Of a stretch of DNA of 64,000 bases, positions 9,270 through 18,889 are shown one piece after another. The stretch covers positions 1,488,001 through 1,552,000 of the forward strand of contig NC_016941.1 in assembly GCF_000236925.1 (NCBI RefSeq), written 5' to 3'. The notes beneath the pieces were generated by a model, which was given only the letters and a program-made list of their open reading frames with translations, was not told the DNA's origin and did no database searches. This DNA is from Staphylococcus argenteus. Its GTDB lineage: Bacteria > Bacillota > Bacilli > Staphylococcales > Staphylococcaceae. Every line of letters begins with the position of its first letter. The first letter of the stretch is position 1. The position numbers were made by a program, and so were the translations under genes.

Positions 9270-9993
9270 AATGGTAGTTCACTCCTCTAATAATGTTAAT
9301 ATCTTCAAAATTACGTTGTTGCTCAATATTAATTATTCCTGCTTTTGACATTTCTAAAATAGCTAAAAAGTGAGTGACTACTTGTTCAATTGGTTCAGAA
9401 AATGTAAATAAACTAAAGAAGTTGAAATGATCTTTATCTTTCAATCTTGTTGTAACTTGTTCTGTAGCTTGTTGAATGGTAAATGTCTCTTTTCGAATTT
9501 CAACGGATTTAGGTGTATTTAAAGCAACTCTATTTTTAACTCTTTGATATGCAACGATTAATTCTGTTAAATCAATCGTATGGTTGGGATCCCATGATTC
9601 ATCTGTTTCCAAATGAGATAAGTCAGTCGGTCTTTTAGTAAAATAAAAATCTCTTTCTTCTTTCATGTCATTTAAAATAGCAGTATATTCTTTGTAATTT
9701 TGATATTCTATTAATCGACCAACTAAATCTTCACGTGGGTCATCATCAACTTCCATGTCAGATGTAGATTGTGGTAATAGCATCTTACTTTTAATCATTA
9801 AGAGCTCTGACGCTAATACTAGGTATTCACTTGCAATATTAATTTCAAGCTGTTTCATTGCATGAACGTATTGCATATACTGCTCAGTTAATGCTTGCAT
9901 AGGAATATCATAAATATCTATTTCAAATTTTTGGATAAGATGCAGTAATAAATCTAAAGGTCCATTAAAAGCATCTAATTTAACTTCATACAT
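9262..9993 (-). CDS. scpA: Segregation and condensation protein ScpA (kleisin)
   Basis: 243 aa kleisin that bridges the SMC heads. The N-terminal helical domain begins [19 protein letters not shown], a family signature, and the C-terminal winged helix ends [14 protein letters not shown]. The frame continues to 10101, but AGGTAG lies about 8 nt before the ATG at 9991-9993, and that start gives the usual length. Divergent from the DUF309 gene that begins at 10085. Confidence 0.95.
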   Translation of the reverse strand: MYEVKLDAFNGPLDLLLHLIQKFEIDIYDIPMQALTEQYMQYVHAMKQLEINIASEYLVLASELLMIKSKMLLPQSTSDMEVDDDPREDLVGRLIEYQNYKEYTAILNDMKEERDFYFTKRPTDLSHLETDESWDPNHTIDLTELIVAYQRVKNRVALNTPKSVEIRKETFTIQQATEQVTTRLKDKDHFNFFSLFTFSEPIEQVVTHFLAILEMSKAGIINIEQQRNFEDINIIRGVNYHFG

Positions 9994-10084
9994 AATATCT
10001 ACCTCGTATTGCGTCATATGTGCATAATTCTTTAAAATATTATAGCATGAAAATAACTTACTTTTAAATTGGGGTGAAAACAAA

Positions 10085-10603
10085 ATGCACCAGGCACTCA
10101 TAAATTTCTATTATCAATTTCATAAAAAGCAACATTATTTTCTTTGCCACGACATTCTTGAAGATGCTTGGAAAGCAGAAAGCAAGTTTAGTAAACAAGA
10201 TGCTGTTGTCAGTTTAATCTTATTTGCAACTGCTTGTTATCATTATCGCCGCAATAATTTAAAGGGCGCCTATAAATCTTTTAATAAATCGAATGAAATA
10301 ATACAAAATGCTAAAGATTCAAATATCTTAAATCTAAATATAGATGAGTTTCAAAAATTAATTGCACAGCAGATCGAAATGATTAATAAATCAGAGCCTT
10401 TTTCACCAGTAGTTTTACCAATAAACCCTGACTTTGAAAATATTATCAAAGATAATTTTCCTGATTATGATTATAACCAAGAAACAACTACAGATTCCTT
10501 TATTATTAATCATCATAAACTCCGGGATCGTTCAGATGTTATCAAAGCCAAACAAGATGCAATTCAAATGAGAAAGTTTAAGCGAAATGATTTTCCAAAT
10601 TAA
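10085..10603 (+). CDS. DUF309 family protein
   Basis: 172 aa. The N-terminal 80 residues match the DUF309 helical domain: [20 protein letters not shown], where the H/E residues form the family pattern, and [16 protein letters not shown]. Function unknown. A homologue (ypuF) lies beside the scp genes in Bacillus subtilis. Here it is transcribed divergently from scpA with a GGGG-type ribosome site (aattggggtgaaaac) before the ATG. The C-terminal half is polar and not recognised. Confidence 0.85.
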   Translation: MHQALINFYYQFHKKQHYFLCHDILEDAWKAESKFSKQDAVVSLILFATACYHYRRNNLKGAYKSFNKSNEIIQNAKDSNILNLNIDEFQKLIAQQIEMINKSEPFSPVVLPINPDFENIIKDNFPDYDYNQETTTDSFIINHHKLRDRSDVIKAKQDAIQMRKFKRNDFPN

Positions 10604-10650
10604 AAAGTCACATCTACACAGACCTTATAGTCATATGTATTGTGACTTTT
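10603..10650. terminator. Bidirectional terminator between DUF309 gene and xerD
   Basis: Perfect 10-bp arms AAAAGTCACA (10603-10612) and TGTGACTTTT (10641-10650) between convergent genes, with A/T runs suitable for both directions. Confidence 0.85.
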
Positions 10651-10665
10651 AATGCAATATTCACT

Positions 10666-11553
10666 TTAAGCTCTAGGATGAAATTGATTATACATTTTCC
10701 TGATTTGTGATTTTGAGACATGTGTATATAGTTGTGTTGTCGAAATATCTGAGTGACCTAACATTTCTTGAACAGCTCTTAAGTCTGCGCCATTTTCCAA
10801 TAAATGCGTCGCAAAGGAGTGTCGTAATGTATGTGGTGTTAGCGTCTTTTTAATATTTGCTTTCAAACCATTCTGTTTAATCATTTTCCAAATCGCTTGT
10901 CGTGATAAAGGTTTTCCGTGCATATTTAAAAACAATACATTGGTCACAGTCTTTTTTAAAAGTTGTGGTCGAACTGTTTCAATATATGTTGTTAAGTATT
11001 CAATCACAGCATCCCCTAAAGGTACAATTCTTTCTTTATCACCTTTACCAAATACACATACAAATCCCATCATTAAATTAACATGTTCTAACTCTAAATG
11101 AATGAGTTCTGATACACGCATTCCCGTTGCGTATAAAAGTTCTAACATCGTTCGATCGCGATAACCATTTAATTTGTTTAAATCTGGTGTTTCTAATAAT
11201 GCCAAGACTTCATCTACATTCAACACATCAGGCAATTTTTTATCATATTTTGGCGAGTCTAATAATACTGTTGGATCTTTAGCAGCATATTTTTCTCTTA
11301 AAGCAAACTGATGGAAACTTCGAATAGTAGAAATAAATCGTGCAATTGATTTAGCAGATTGTCCTTCGTCTATTAAATAACCCAAACACTCTTGGATTAC
11401 TTGTCTATCTATAAAATCAATATGTGAGATATGATGTTCAATCATATAATCTTGATATTTTTTTAAATCACGTCTATACGCACCAATAGTGTTAGAACTT
11501 AATCCCTTTTCAATTTGTATAAAACGTAAATATTCTTCAATAATTGTCTCCAT
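10666..11553 (-). CDS. xerD: Tyrosine recombinase XerD
   Basis: 295 aa. The N-terminal SAM-like DNA-binding domain covers about residues 1-90. The catalytic domain carries R146 (TGMRVSEL), K170 (FGKGDKER), H241 and R244 (HTLRHSFATH), H267 (LGHSDI) and nucleophile Y276 (TQLYTHV). With XerC it resolves chromosome dimers at dif. A GTG at 11557-11559 is possible, but GAGG is 7 nt before the ATG at 11551-11553. It follows fur on the same strand with a 48-nt gap that contains a short inverted repeat (AGCGAAGGTT/AACCTACGC-type). Confidence 0.95.
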   Translation of the reverse strand: METIIEEYLRFIQIEKGLSSNTIGAYRRDLKKYQDYMIEHHISHIDFIDRQVIQECLGYLIDEGQSAKSIARFISTIRSFHQFALREKYAAKDPTVLLDSPKYDKKLPDVLNVDEVLALLETPDLNKLNGYRDRTMLELLYATGMRVSELIHLELEHVNLMMGFVCVFGKGDKERIVPLGDAVIEYLTTYIETVRPQLLKKTVTNVLFLNMHGKPLSRQAIWKMIKQNGLKANIKKTLTPHTLRHSFATHLLENGADLRAVQEMLGHSDISTTQLYTHVSKSQIRKMYNQFHPRA

Positions 11554-11601
11554 AACCACACCTCTAAAAAAAGCGAAGGTTAATTTAACCTACGCAATTT
11601 C

Positions 11602-12051
11602 CTATCCTTTACCTTTCGCTTGGCATTCTTCACACACACCGTGGAAAGTTAAACGATGATCTAAAATTTTAAATTTAAACTCATTTTCAACTCGATTTTC
11701 AACTTCTGGTAATAAATCTTCATCGATTTCATCTACACGACCGCATTCCATACATACTAAATGGTGATGGAAATGTTTTGCGCCTTCTTTTCTTAAATCA
11801 AATCGTGCAACCCCATCGCCAAAGTTAATTTTGTCAACTACTTTTAATTCAGCTAATAACTCTAACGTTCTGTATACTGTTGCCAAGCCAATTTCTGGTG
11901 CTTTATCTTTTACTTTTAAGTAAACATCCTCAGCACTTAAATGGTCTTTTTCGTTTTCAATTAGAACTCTAACAGTAGCTTCGCGTTGTGGCGTTAGCTT
12001 ATATGATGATTGTTGTAATTGTTGCTTAACGCGATTTAATCGTTCTTCCAA
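11602..12051 (-). CDS. fur: Ferric uptake regulator Fur
   Basis: 149 aa. Winged-helix N-terminus (KLTPQREATVRVL, IGLATVYRTLELL), metal site HFHHHLVCMECG, and a structural zinc pair in CEEC near the C-terminus. It represses iron-uptake genes when Fe(II) is bound. The second Fur-family gene in the window, zur at the right edge, differs in its HHHHH run. A PerR-like operator lies just upstream. Confidence 0.93.
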   Translation of the reverse strand: MEERLNRVKQQLQQSSYKLTPQREATVRVLIENEKDHLSAEDVYLKVKDKAPEIGLATVYRTLELLAELKVVDKINFGDGVARFDLRKEGAKHFHHHLVCMECGRVDEIDEDLLPEVENRVENEFKFKILDHRLTFHGVCEECQAKGKG

Positions 12052-12075
12052 CGATGTCCACTCCCCTACTAATAA

Positions 12076-12090
12076 TTAAAATCATTACAA
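12076..12090. promoter_or_regulatory. Candidate PerR box upstream of fur
   Basis: The 15-mer TTAAAATCATTACAA matches the PerR box TTATAATNATTATAA at 12 of 14 defined positions. It lies 25 nt upstream of the fur start codon. PerR control of fur is known in S. aureus, which makes the match plausible. Confidence 0.6.
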
Positions 12091-12155
12091 ATTATTTCAA
12101 ACTTCACAATTAAAATTAACAGTTTTCTCAATAAAATGCAAGCTTTTCTCATTTG

Positions 12156-12698
12156 TTAATTAGAATGATTATAATTTAATAATAGGTGCTGTAAAGCTAT
12201 GATTGTTTTAGCATCTTCAATTTCTTTATTTATTAACATCGATTTTATATTCTCAATAGGTACTTTTACAAATTCGACAAACTCATCCTCATCCAAATTT
12301 ACGGTACCTTTCTCTAAATTATCTGTAAAATATATCGATAATTGTTCATCACAAAATCCTGGTGAACCATACATATCTACTACATGCGTTAACTCTTTAG
12401 CAATGTATCCTGTTTCTTCTTCTAACTCACGTTTAGCCGCTTCGATTCTATCTTCATTATCTTCTAACTTACCTGCTGGAATTTCTAGCAATGGCTTTTC
12501 GATTGGCTTTCGAAATTGTTTTACTAAAACAACTTCATTTTCAGAAGTCACAGCACACACAGCAACTGCACCATTATGATAAACTAATTCCCTTGTTGAA
12601 GTTTCTCCATTTGGCAAAGTTACGGTATGAATTTCTACATCAACAATTTTACCGTTATATATAACCGTTCGATCAATTGTTTTTTCATTTAAGTCCAT
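12156..12698 (-). CDS. NUDIX hydrolase, ADP-ribose pyrophosphatase type
   Basis: 180 aa. The Nudix box is visible as GKLEDNEDRIEAAKRELEEE with TGY after it (GX5EX7REUXEEXGU pattern), preceded by KPLLEIPAG, as in the ADP-ribose pyrophosphatase (NudF) subgroup. It probably hydrolyses ADP-ribose or related nucleoside diphosphates. GTG at 12705-12707 is only 2 nt from AAGGA, so the ATG at 12696-12698 is preferred. Divergent from the aldo/keto reductase. Confidence 0.88.
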   Translation of the reverse strand: MDLNEKTIDRTVIYNGKIVDVEIHTVTLPNGETSTRELVYHNGAVAVCAVTSENEVVLVKQFRKPIEKPLLEIPAGKLEDNEDRIEAAKRELEEETGYIAKELTHVVDMYGSPGFCDEQLSIYFTDNLEKGTVNLDEDEFVEFVKVPIENIKSMLINKEIEDAKTIIALQHLLLNYNHSN

Positions 12699-12779
12699 TT
12701 TAATCACGTTCCTTTAATTTCATATTATATATTGATACACTATGCTTGTTAGTTAAAGTGTATCGAAAGGAGAACAGAC

Positions 12780-13694
12780 ATGCAAAAAAATATATTAAAA
12801 AGTGGTATTGCTTTATCTGAATTAGGTTTAGGTTGCATGAGTTTAGGTACAGATTTAAAGAAAGCAGAAGAAATTATAGATTATGCTGTTGAACATGGCA
12901 TCACTTATTTTGATACAGCAGATATGTATGATAAAGGCATTAATGAAAAAGTTGTTGGAAAAGCACTTCATAAGTATCAGCAACGTGATGACATAGTTAT
13001 TGGTACTAAAGTGGGGAATCGTTTAACAAAAGATGGCAGTACTACATGGGATCCAAGCAAATCTTATATTAAAGAAGCAGTTAAAGGTTCTCTAAAACGG
13101 TTAGGTATTGATCATATTGATCTTTATCAATTACATGGTGGAACTATTGATGATCCATTGGACGAAACAATTAGTGCATTTGATGAGTTGAAACAAGAAG
13201 GCGTTATCCGTGCCTATGGCATTTCTTCAATTCGTCCAAATGTAATTGATTATTACTTGAAACATAGCCAAATCGAGACAATTATGTCTCAATTCAATTT
13301 AATTGATAATCGTCCAGAATCATTATTAGATGCAATACACAGCAATGATGTCAAAGTACTTGCAAGAGGACCAGTGTTTAAAGGATTATTAACTTCAAAT
13401 AGCGTTAATGTGCTCGATAATAAATTTAAAGATGGTATTTTTGATTATTCTCATGATGAATTAGGTGAAACTTTAGCTTCAATTAAAGAAATTGAAAGTA
13501 ATTTGTCTGCTTTAACATTTAATTACTTAACTTCACACGACGTACTTGGTTCTATTATTGTTGGTGCAAGCAGTGTCGACCAATTAAAAGATAATATTGA
13601 AAACTATCATTCTAAAGTTAGTTTAGATCAAATCAAAACAGCTAGAGCACGTGTTAAAGATTTAGAATATACTAATCATTTAATTCAGCAATAA
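12780..13694 (+). CDS. Aldo/keto reductase
   Basis: 304 aa TIM-barrel oxidoreductase. Catalytic residues are in FDTADMYDKG (Asp and Tyr), GTKVGN (Lys) and LYQLHGG (His). The NADPH-binding region is SIIVGASSVDQL near residue 257. Substrate unknown. It has a strong AAAGGAG ribosome site 8 nt upstream and ends in a terminator. Single-gene unit, divergent from the NUDIX gene. Confidence 0.9.
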   Translation: MQKNILKSGIALSELGLGCMSLGTDLKKAEEIIDYAVEHGITYFDTADMYDKGINEKVVGKALHKYQQRDDIVIGTKVGNRLTKDGSTTWDPSKSYIKEAVKGSLKRLGIDHIDLYQLHGGTIDDPLDETISAFDELKQEGVIRAYGISSIRPNVIDYYLKHSQIETIMSQFNLIDNRPESLLDAIHSNDVKVLARGPVFKGLLTSNSVNVLDNKFKDGIFDYSHDELGETLASIKEIESNLSALTFNYLTSHDVLGSIIVGASSVDQLKDNIENYHSKVSLDQIKTARARVKDLEYTNHLIQQ

Positions 13695-13744
13695 TTTCTA
13701 TAATAAAATGTTATACCATTGGCGTTATTCTATGGGCATGCATG

Positions 13745-13792
13745 AAACAGCAGTATGTTAAATTTTTACATTAACTCAACTTACTGCTGTTT
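13745..13792 (+). terminator. Terminator after aldo/keto reductase
   Basis: 11-bp arms AAACAGCAGTA (13745-13755) and TACTGCTGTTT (13782-13792), followed by TTCTTTTT. Confidence 0.85.
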
Positions 13793-13854
13793 TTCTTTTT
13801 ATACAACCCAGCATGAATACTTTCACTTGGATTACTTACAACATCATAGTTAAA

Positions 13855-14103
13855 CTAAAACATTTTTTTATATTTAACTTCACATGCCGTTTCCGTATTA
13901 TCTTCAATTATTTGTATACCCATTATGTTATTTTGCAACACGAGCAGTTTAAATTTTTCACATATATAATATAATGTACTTTCTGAAATTCCAACGACAG
14001 ACAAGTCCCCTAAAATATCAACCACTCTAAATTCATCGAATGCTGATAACTGTTCCGTGTAACGTACACATTCATTGATGATATTTTTCGTTTGGCAATT
14101 CAT
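13855..14103 (-). CDS. Small hypothetical protein
   Basis: 82 aa, not recognised. The sequence looks like a folded cytosolic protein (alternating hydrophobics, three Cys, no membrane segment). AGGTGG is 7 nt before the ATG at 14101-14103, and the alternative ATG at 14107 is too close to it. The start is 15 nt after the stop of the SDR gene, so the two are probably one operon. Confidence 0.65.
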   Translation of the reverse strand: MNCQTKNIINECVRYTEQLSAFDEFRVVDILGDLSVVGISESTLYYICEKFKLLVLQNNIMGIQIIEDNTETACEVKYKKMF

Positions 14104-14118
14104 AGTCATCCCACCTAT

Positions 14119-14874
14119 TTATGCTTTATTTTTAAATAATTTAGGAAAACTTCGTTCGAAAAATCTTGGCGCAATTTGATACACTTTTAATGCATAATGC
14201 ATCCATTTCGGTCTATTAATTTCTAATTGGTTTGTTTTAATACCATGAATGATATCATCAGCAAGTGTGTCAGCATTAAGCATTATTTTACCCATCTTTT
14301 TAGCATATTGCATCGATGGATCTGCTTTTTGATGGAATGGCGTGTCAATCGGTCCAACATTAACTGTCATAATATGTAAGTTTGGTGACTCTAGCCTTAA
14401 AGCATTGAATAGTGCATAAAAACCAGCTTTAGAAGCACCATAATGCGCAGCGTTTGCTTGAGAAGTAAATGCTGCTTGACTTGAAATACCTACAATATGT
14501 GCGCTTGGTGTTAAATATGGTTTTAACTTAGTATATAATACATTAAACCCAATCAAATTAAGCTGATACGTTTCAATCATTTCTGAAAAACTATGGTCTG
14601 AAATTGATTTGAAATATCCTAAACCTGCACTATAAATGAAACCATCGAATGATGTATTATCTTCAAATTGCAGTGCCTGAATCGACGCATTATCATTTAA
14701 GTCACAAAAAACAACATTCAAAGTGTCACCTAACTCTTGTTTAAAAATCCCATTTGCTTTATCTATATCACGTACTAGTAAAGTTATATGTACTTTATTT
14801 TCAAGTAATTTACGGACAATTGATAGACCTAAGCCACTTGTTCCTCCAGTTACTATAAAATGTTGACCTTTCAT
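14119..14874 (-). CDS. Short-chain dehydrogenase/reductase
   Basis: 251 aa classical SDR. The dinucleotide-binding motif TGGTSGLG is at residues 9-16, the NAG-like motif reads YSAGLG, and the catalytic residues are Ser in VGISSQAA and YxxxK in HYGASKAG. GPIDTPF follows. Substrate not predictable. The frame extends to 15000 but GGAAGG lies about 7 nt before the ATG at 14872-14874. The following small gene is probably co-transcribed. Confidence 0.88.
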   Translation of the reverse strand: MKGQHFIVTGGTSGLGLSIVRKLLENKVHITLLVRDIDKANGIFKQELGDTLNVVFCDLNDNASIQALQFEDNTSFDGFIYSAGLGYFKSISDHSFSEMIETYQLNLIGFNVLYTKLKPYLTPSAHIVGISSQAAFTSQANAAHYGASKAGFYALFNALRLESPNLHIMTVNVGPIDTPFHQKADPSMQYAKKMGKIMLNADTLADDIIHGIKTNQLEINRPKWMHYALKVYQIAPRFFERSFPKLFKNKA

Positions 14875-15022
14875 CTTTTGACCTTCCTTTTTACACAAAC
14901 AATCAAGTGAATCGCGATATATTATTTTACTCAAACGAGACAAGTTGATTATCTTCCTTATTATATATACAATAATAAGGAAATATAACACACAAATCAA
15001 AAACTAAAGGGATGTGACGTTA

Positions 15023-15838
15023 ATGAAACTCGTATTTTATGGAGCAGGAAATATGGCACAAGCTATATTTACAGGTATTATTAACTCAAGCAACTTAGAT
15101 GCCAATGATATACATTTAACAAATAAATCAAATGAACAAGCGTTAAAAGCATTTGCAGAAAAACTAGGTGTTAATTATAGTTACGATGATGCAACATTAT
15201 TGAAAGATGCTGACTATGTATTTTTGGGCACAAAACCACATGACTTTGATGCTTTAGCAACACGAATTAAACCTCATATTACTAAAGATAATTGTTTTAT
15301 TTCAATTATGGCAGGTATTCCGATTGATTATATAAAACAGCAATTAGAATGTAAAAATCCAGTTGCTAGAATTATGCCCAACACTAATGCTCAAGTTGGA
15401 CATTCAGTTACTGGTATTAGTTTTTCAAATAACTTTGATCCTAAGTCAAAAGATGAAATTAATGATTTGGTTAAAGCGTTTGGCTCAGTCATAGAAGTGT
15501 CAGAAGATCACTTACATCAAGTAACTGCCATTACAGGAAGCGGTCCAGCATTTTTATACCATGTATTCGAGCAATATGTTAAAGCAGGTACTAAATTAGG
15601 CTTAGAAAGAGAGCAAGTTGAGGAATCAATTCGTAATCTAATTATTGGAACAAGCAAAATGATTGAACGTTCAGATTTAAGCATGGCTCAATTACGCAAG
15701 AATATAACTTCTAAAGGCGGAACAACACAAGCCGGACTAGATACATTATCACAATATGATTTAGTATCAATTTTCGAAGATTGCCTCAATGCTGCAGTTG
15801 AACGAAGCATTGAATTATCTAATATTGAAGACCAATAA
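15023..15838 (+). CDS. proC: Pyrroline-5-carboxylate reductase
   Basis: 271 aa, last step of proline synthesis (P5C to proline with NAD(P)H). The Rossmann start FYGAGNMAQAIFTGI and the C-terminal signature ITGSGPAFLYHVFEQYVKAG with GGTTQAGL are present. A GTG at 15014 lies only 2 nt from AAAGGG; the ATG at 15023 has proper spacing and the usual length. Divergent from the SDR gene. Confidence 0.94.
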   Translation: MKLVFYGAGNMAQAIFTGIINSSNLDANDIHLTNKSNEQALKAFAEKLGVNYSYDDATLLKDADYVFLGTKPHDFDALATRIKPHITKDNCFISIMAGIPIDYIKQQLECKNPVARIMPNTNAQVGHSVTGISFSNNFDPKSKDEINDLVKAFGSVIEVSEDHLHQVTAITGSGPAFLYHVFEQYVKAGTKLGLEREQVEESIRNLIIGTSKMIERSDLSMAQLRKNITSKGGTTQAGLDTLSQYDLVSIFEDCLNAAVERSIELSNIEDQ

Positions 15839-15845
15839 ATAAACA

Positions 15846-15890
15846 AACCCGACCGACAAGTGTAATTAAACTCACTTGTATAGTCGGGTT
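15846..15890. terminator. Bidirectional terminator between proC and rnz
   Basis: AACCCGAC (15846-15853) pairs with GTCGGGTT (15883-15890), and ACAAGTG (15856-15862) with CACTTGT (15873-15879), between convergent genes. Confidence 0.85.
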
Positions 15891-15942
15891 ATTATTTTGA
15901 ATAAATTTGATTTTAAACTTTAACTTCAAAATAAAAATGAAA

Positions 15943-16863
15943 TTAAATTTTAAAGCTATCGAAATCTTTTACAAAACTGAAATTTGGTGCGTCTTCACTT
16001 TGTATTAATGTTTGATAAATTTCATTAATATCTTCCAAGTTATAGCGATTACTCAAATGCGTAATCAATGTTCGCTTTACATTTGCTTCTTTTATCAACG
16101 TAAAAACATCTTCAATATGGCTATGATGATAGTTGTTGGCCAAATGCTTTTCACCATCTATATAAGTTGCTTCATGTACCATCACATCAGCATCTTGTGA
16201 AATCAATCGTTCATTAGCACAAGGCTTTGTATCACCAAATATAGCAACAATTGGTCCTTGCTTAGAGGTGCCTCGAAAATCTTGTGATTGATAAACTTGA
16301 CCATTATGTTCAAATGTATCTTGTGATTTAACTTCTTGATACTTCGGACCCGGTTCAAGACCAATTTGCTTCAAAGCTTCAACATTGATTGTGCCTGTCG
16401 TCTCTGGTGCAATAACTCTATAACCATATGAAGGAATTCCATGGTTAAGTAAATGTGCTTCTACAGTAAAACCTTCATGATGATAAGTTAAATGATCATC
16501 GATTTCAATATATGTAATTGGATAATTTAAATGTGACTCAGATAAATTCAATGACATTTCTACATAAGCTTTAATACCTTTCGGCCCTACTAATGTAAGT
16601 GGCTTTTGCTCTCCGCCTTGAAAAGAACGACTGGAAAGTAACCCAGGTAAACCGAAGATATGATCGCCATGCATATGTGTTATAAAAATATGTGTCACTT
16701 TTCCTAATTTAATTGCATGATGTAAAATCTGGTGCTGTGTACCTTCACCAACGTCGAAAAGCCATATGGAATTGGAATATGGTTCTAAATTTAATGCGAT
16801 TGCTTGTGTATTTCTCTCTTTAGTTGGCAAACCTGCACTCGTTCCAAAAAATGTAACTTCCAT
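15943..16863 (-). CDS. rnz: Ribonuclease Z (tRNA 3' processing endonuclease)
   Basis: 306 aa beta-lactamase-fold nuclease that removes 3' trailers from tRNA precursors. The zinc motif is [10 protein letters not shown] (HxHxDH), with further ligands in FGDTKPC and ITHLSNRY. N-terminal LGTSAGxP-type motif reads [13 protein letters not shown]. Length fits the short RNase Z form. Divergent from zwf. Confidence 0.94.
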   Translation of the reverse strand: MEVTFFGTSAGLPTKERNTQAIALNLEPYSNSIWLFDVGEGTQHQILHHAIKLGKVTHIFITHMHGDHIFGLPGLLSSRSFQGGEQKPLTLVGPKGIKAYVEMSLNLSESHLNYPITYIEIDDHLTYHHEGFTVEAHLLNHGIPSYGYRVIAPETTGTINVEALKQIGLEPGPKYQEVKSQDTFEHNGQVYQSQDFRGTSKQGPIVAIFGDTKPCANERLISQDADVMVHEATYIDGEKHLANNYHHSHIEDVFTLIKEANVKRTLITHLSNRYNLEDINEIYQTLIQSEDAPNFSFVKDFDSFKI

Positions 16864-17176
16864 ATATGCCCCTCCTTTTCTTCAATTCATTTTATCATAA
16901 AATTTGTATCAATTTAGTTTTAATTTATTCTTTAATCAAATTCTGTTAAAAATTCTACCTTACATGTTAAATTTTCAAACTTAAACGTAGACATAACTAT
17001 ATAAATTTTGATAATTACGTTATACTAAACATTAATAAGTATCACATTTTGCATGATACACATAGTGATAATTAATTTTAAGTTAGCTAATACAGTCGAG
17101 CATATTGTATGACCTACAGAATGGATTATCTTATAATAATAAATCATATATCTAATTAAGAATTGAGGTTTTAATC
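16864..17176. other. rnz-zwf intergenic region (313 nt)
   Basis: Divergent promoter region with no coding frame. A candidate zwf promoter has TATAAT at 17132-17137 and a weak -35 ATGACC at 17109-17114, 17 bp apart. No clear terminator or repeat seen. Confidence 0.5.
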
Positions 17177-18661
17177 TTGAGTACTAAAAACAAACACATC
17201 CCATGTTTAATCACAATCTTTGGTGCAACTGGTGACTTAAGTCATCGTAAGTTGTTCCCATCAATATTCCATCTCTACCAACAAGACAATTTAGATGAAC
17301 ATATTGCCATCATCGGTATTGGACGTCGTGACATTACTAATGATGATTTCCGTAATCAAGTAAAATCATCAATTCAAAAGCACGTAAAAGATACACATAA
17401 AATTGACGCGTTTATGGAACATGTCTTCTATCATAGACACGATGTAAGTAACGAAGAAAGTTACCAAGAATTATTAGAATTCAGTAATGAACTTGATAGT
17501 AAATTTAAATTAAACGGCAACCGATTATTCTACTTAGCTATGGCTCCGCAATTCTTCGGTGTCATTTCAGATTATTTAAAATCATCTGGTCTAACAGATA
17601 CAAACGGATTTAAACGTCTTGTTATCGAAAAGCCATTCGGTAGTGATTTAAAATCTGCAGAAGCATTAAACAATCAAATTCGTAAATCATTTAAAGAAGA
17701 AGAAATTTATCGAATTGACCATTACTTAGGTAAAGACATGGTTCAAAACATTGAAGTGTTACGTTTTGCAAATGCAATGTTTGAACCCCTTTGGAACAAC
17801 AAGTATATTTCAAATATTCAAGTCACATCTTCTGAAATATTAGGCGTTGAAGACCGTGGTGGTTATTATGAATCAAGTGGTGCGCTAAAAGACATGGTGC
17901 AAAACCACATGTTACAAATGGTTGCATTATTAGCTATGGAAGCTCCAATTAGTTTAAATAGTGAAGATATCCGAGCTGAGAAAGTAAAAGTGCTTAAATC
18001 ACTTCGTCACTTCCAATCTGAAGATGTTAAAAAGAACTTTGTACGCGGTCAATATGGTGAAGGTTATATTGATGGTAAAAAAGTTAAAGCATACCGTGAC
18101 GAAGATCGCGTTGCAGACGATTCAAATACACCTACTTTCGTTTCAGGCAAATTAACAATTGATAATTTCCGCTGGGCTGGTGTACCATTTTACATCCGTA
18201 CCGGTAAACGAATGAAATCTAAAACAATACAAGTTGTCGTTGAATTCAAAGAAGTGCCAATGAATTTATACTATGAAACTGACAAACTGTTAGACTCAAA
18301 TTTATTAGTAATCAATATTCAGCCGAACGAAGGTGTTTCTTTACATTTAAACGCTAAGAAAAATACGCAAGGTATCGAAACAGAACCTGTTCAATTATCA
18401 TATTCAATGAGTGCCCAAGATAAAATGAATACAGTTGATGCATATGAAAACTTACTATTCGATTGTCTAAAAGGTGATGCGACTAACTTTACACATTGGG
18501 AAGAGTTAAAATCAACATGGAAATTTGTTGACGCTATTCAAGATGAATGGAACATGGTAGACCCAGAGTTCCCTAACTATGAATCAGGCACAAATGGTCC
18601 ATTAGAAAGTGATTTATTACTAGCTCGAGATGGTAACCACTGGTGGGACGATATTCAATAA
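17177..18661 (+). CDS. zwf: Glucose-6-phosphate 1-dehydrogenase
   Basis: 494 aa, first step of the oxidative pentose phosphate pathway. NADP motif FGATGDLSHRKLFP near residue 14 and the G6P-binding/active-site segment RIDHYLGKDMVQN are present. The start appears to be TTG (17177-17179): GAGG sits 8 nt upstream and no in-frame ATG follows until well inside the NADP domain. gnd, the third enzyme of the route, is 7 kb away on the other strand. Confidence 0.95.
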   Translation: MSTKNKHIPCLITIFGATGDLSHRKLFPSIFHLYQQDNLDEHIAIIGIGRRDITNDDFRNQVKSSIQKHVKDTHKIDAFMEHVFYHRHDVSNEESYQELLEFSNELDSKFKLNGNRLFYLAMAPQFFGVISDYLKSSGLTDTNGFKRLVIEKPFGSDLKSAEALNNQIRKSFKEEEIYRIDHYLGKDMVQNIEVLRFANAMFEPLWNNKYISNIQVTSSEILGVEDRGGYYESSGALKDMVQNHMLQMVALLAMEAPISLNSEDIRAEKVKVLKSLRHFQSEDVKKNFVRGQYGEGYIDGKKVKAYRDEDRVADDSNTPTFVSGKLTIDNFRWAGVPFYIRTGKRMKSKTIQVVVEFKEVPMNLYYETDKLLDSNLLVINIQPNEGVSLHLNAKKNTQGIETEPVQLSYSMSAQDKMNTVDAYENLLFDCLKGDATNFTHWEELKSTWKFVDAIQDEWNMVDPEFPNYESGTNGPLESDLLLARDGNHWWDDIQ

Positions 18662-18698
18662 TTAAATTAATACGCACATATTAAATATAAATACATGA

Positions 18699-18752
18699 GC
18701 GAATGACAAGCATTGATTACATTTTAAGCTAATCAAAGGTTCTATCATTCGC
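18699..18752 (+). terminator. zwf terminator
   Basis: Arms GCGAATGA (18699-18706) and TCATTCGC (18745-18752), followed by a run of seven T. Confidence 0.85.
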
Positions 18753-18889
18753 TTTTTTTCTAGACTAGACTGAATAAGTATATTTTAAACTACACAAACT
18801 ATTTTAATAATCACTGAACAAATTGGTGTATATTTATTAGAAATAATGTAGAATAAAAATAAATGATTGAATTAATTGGAGTGAAAGTT

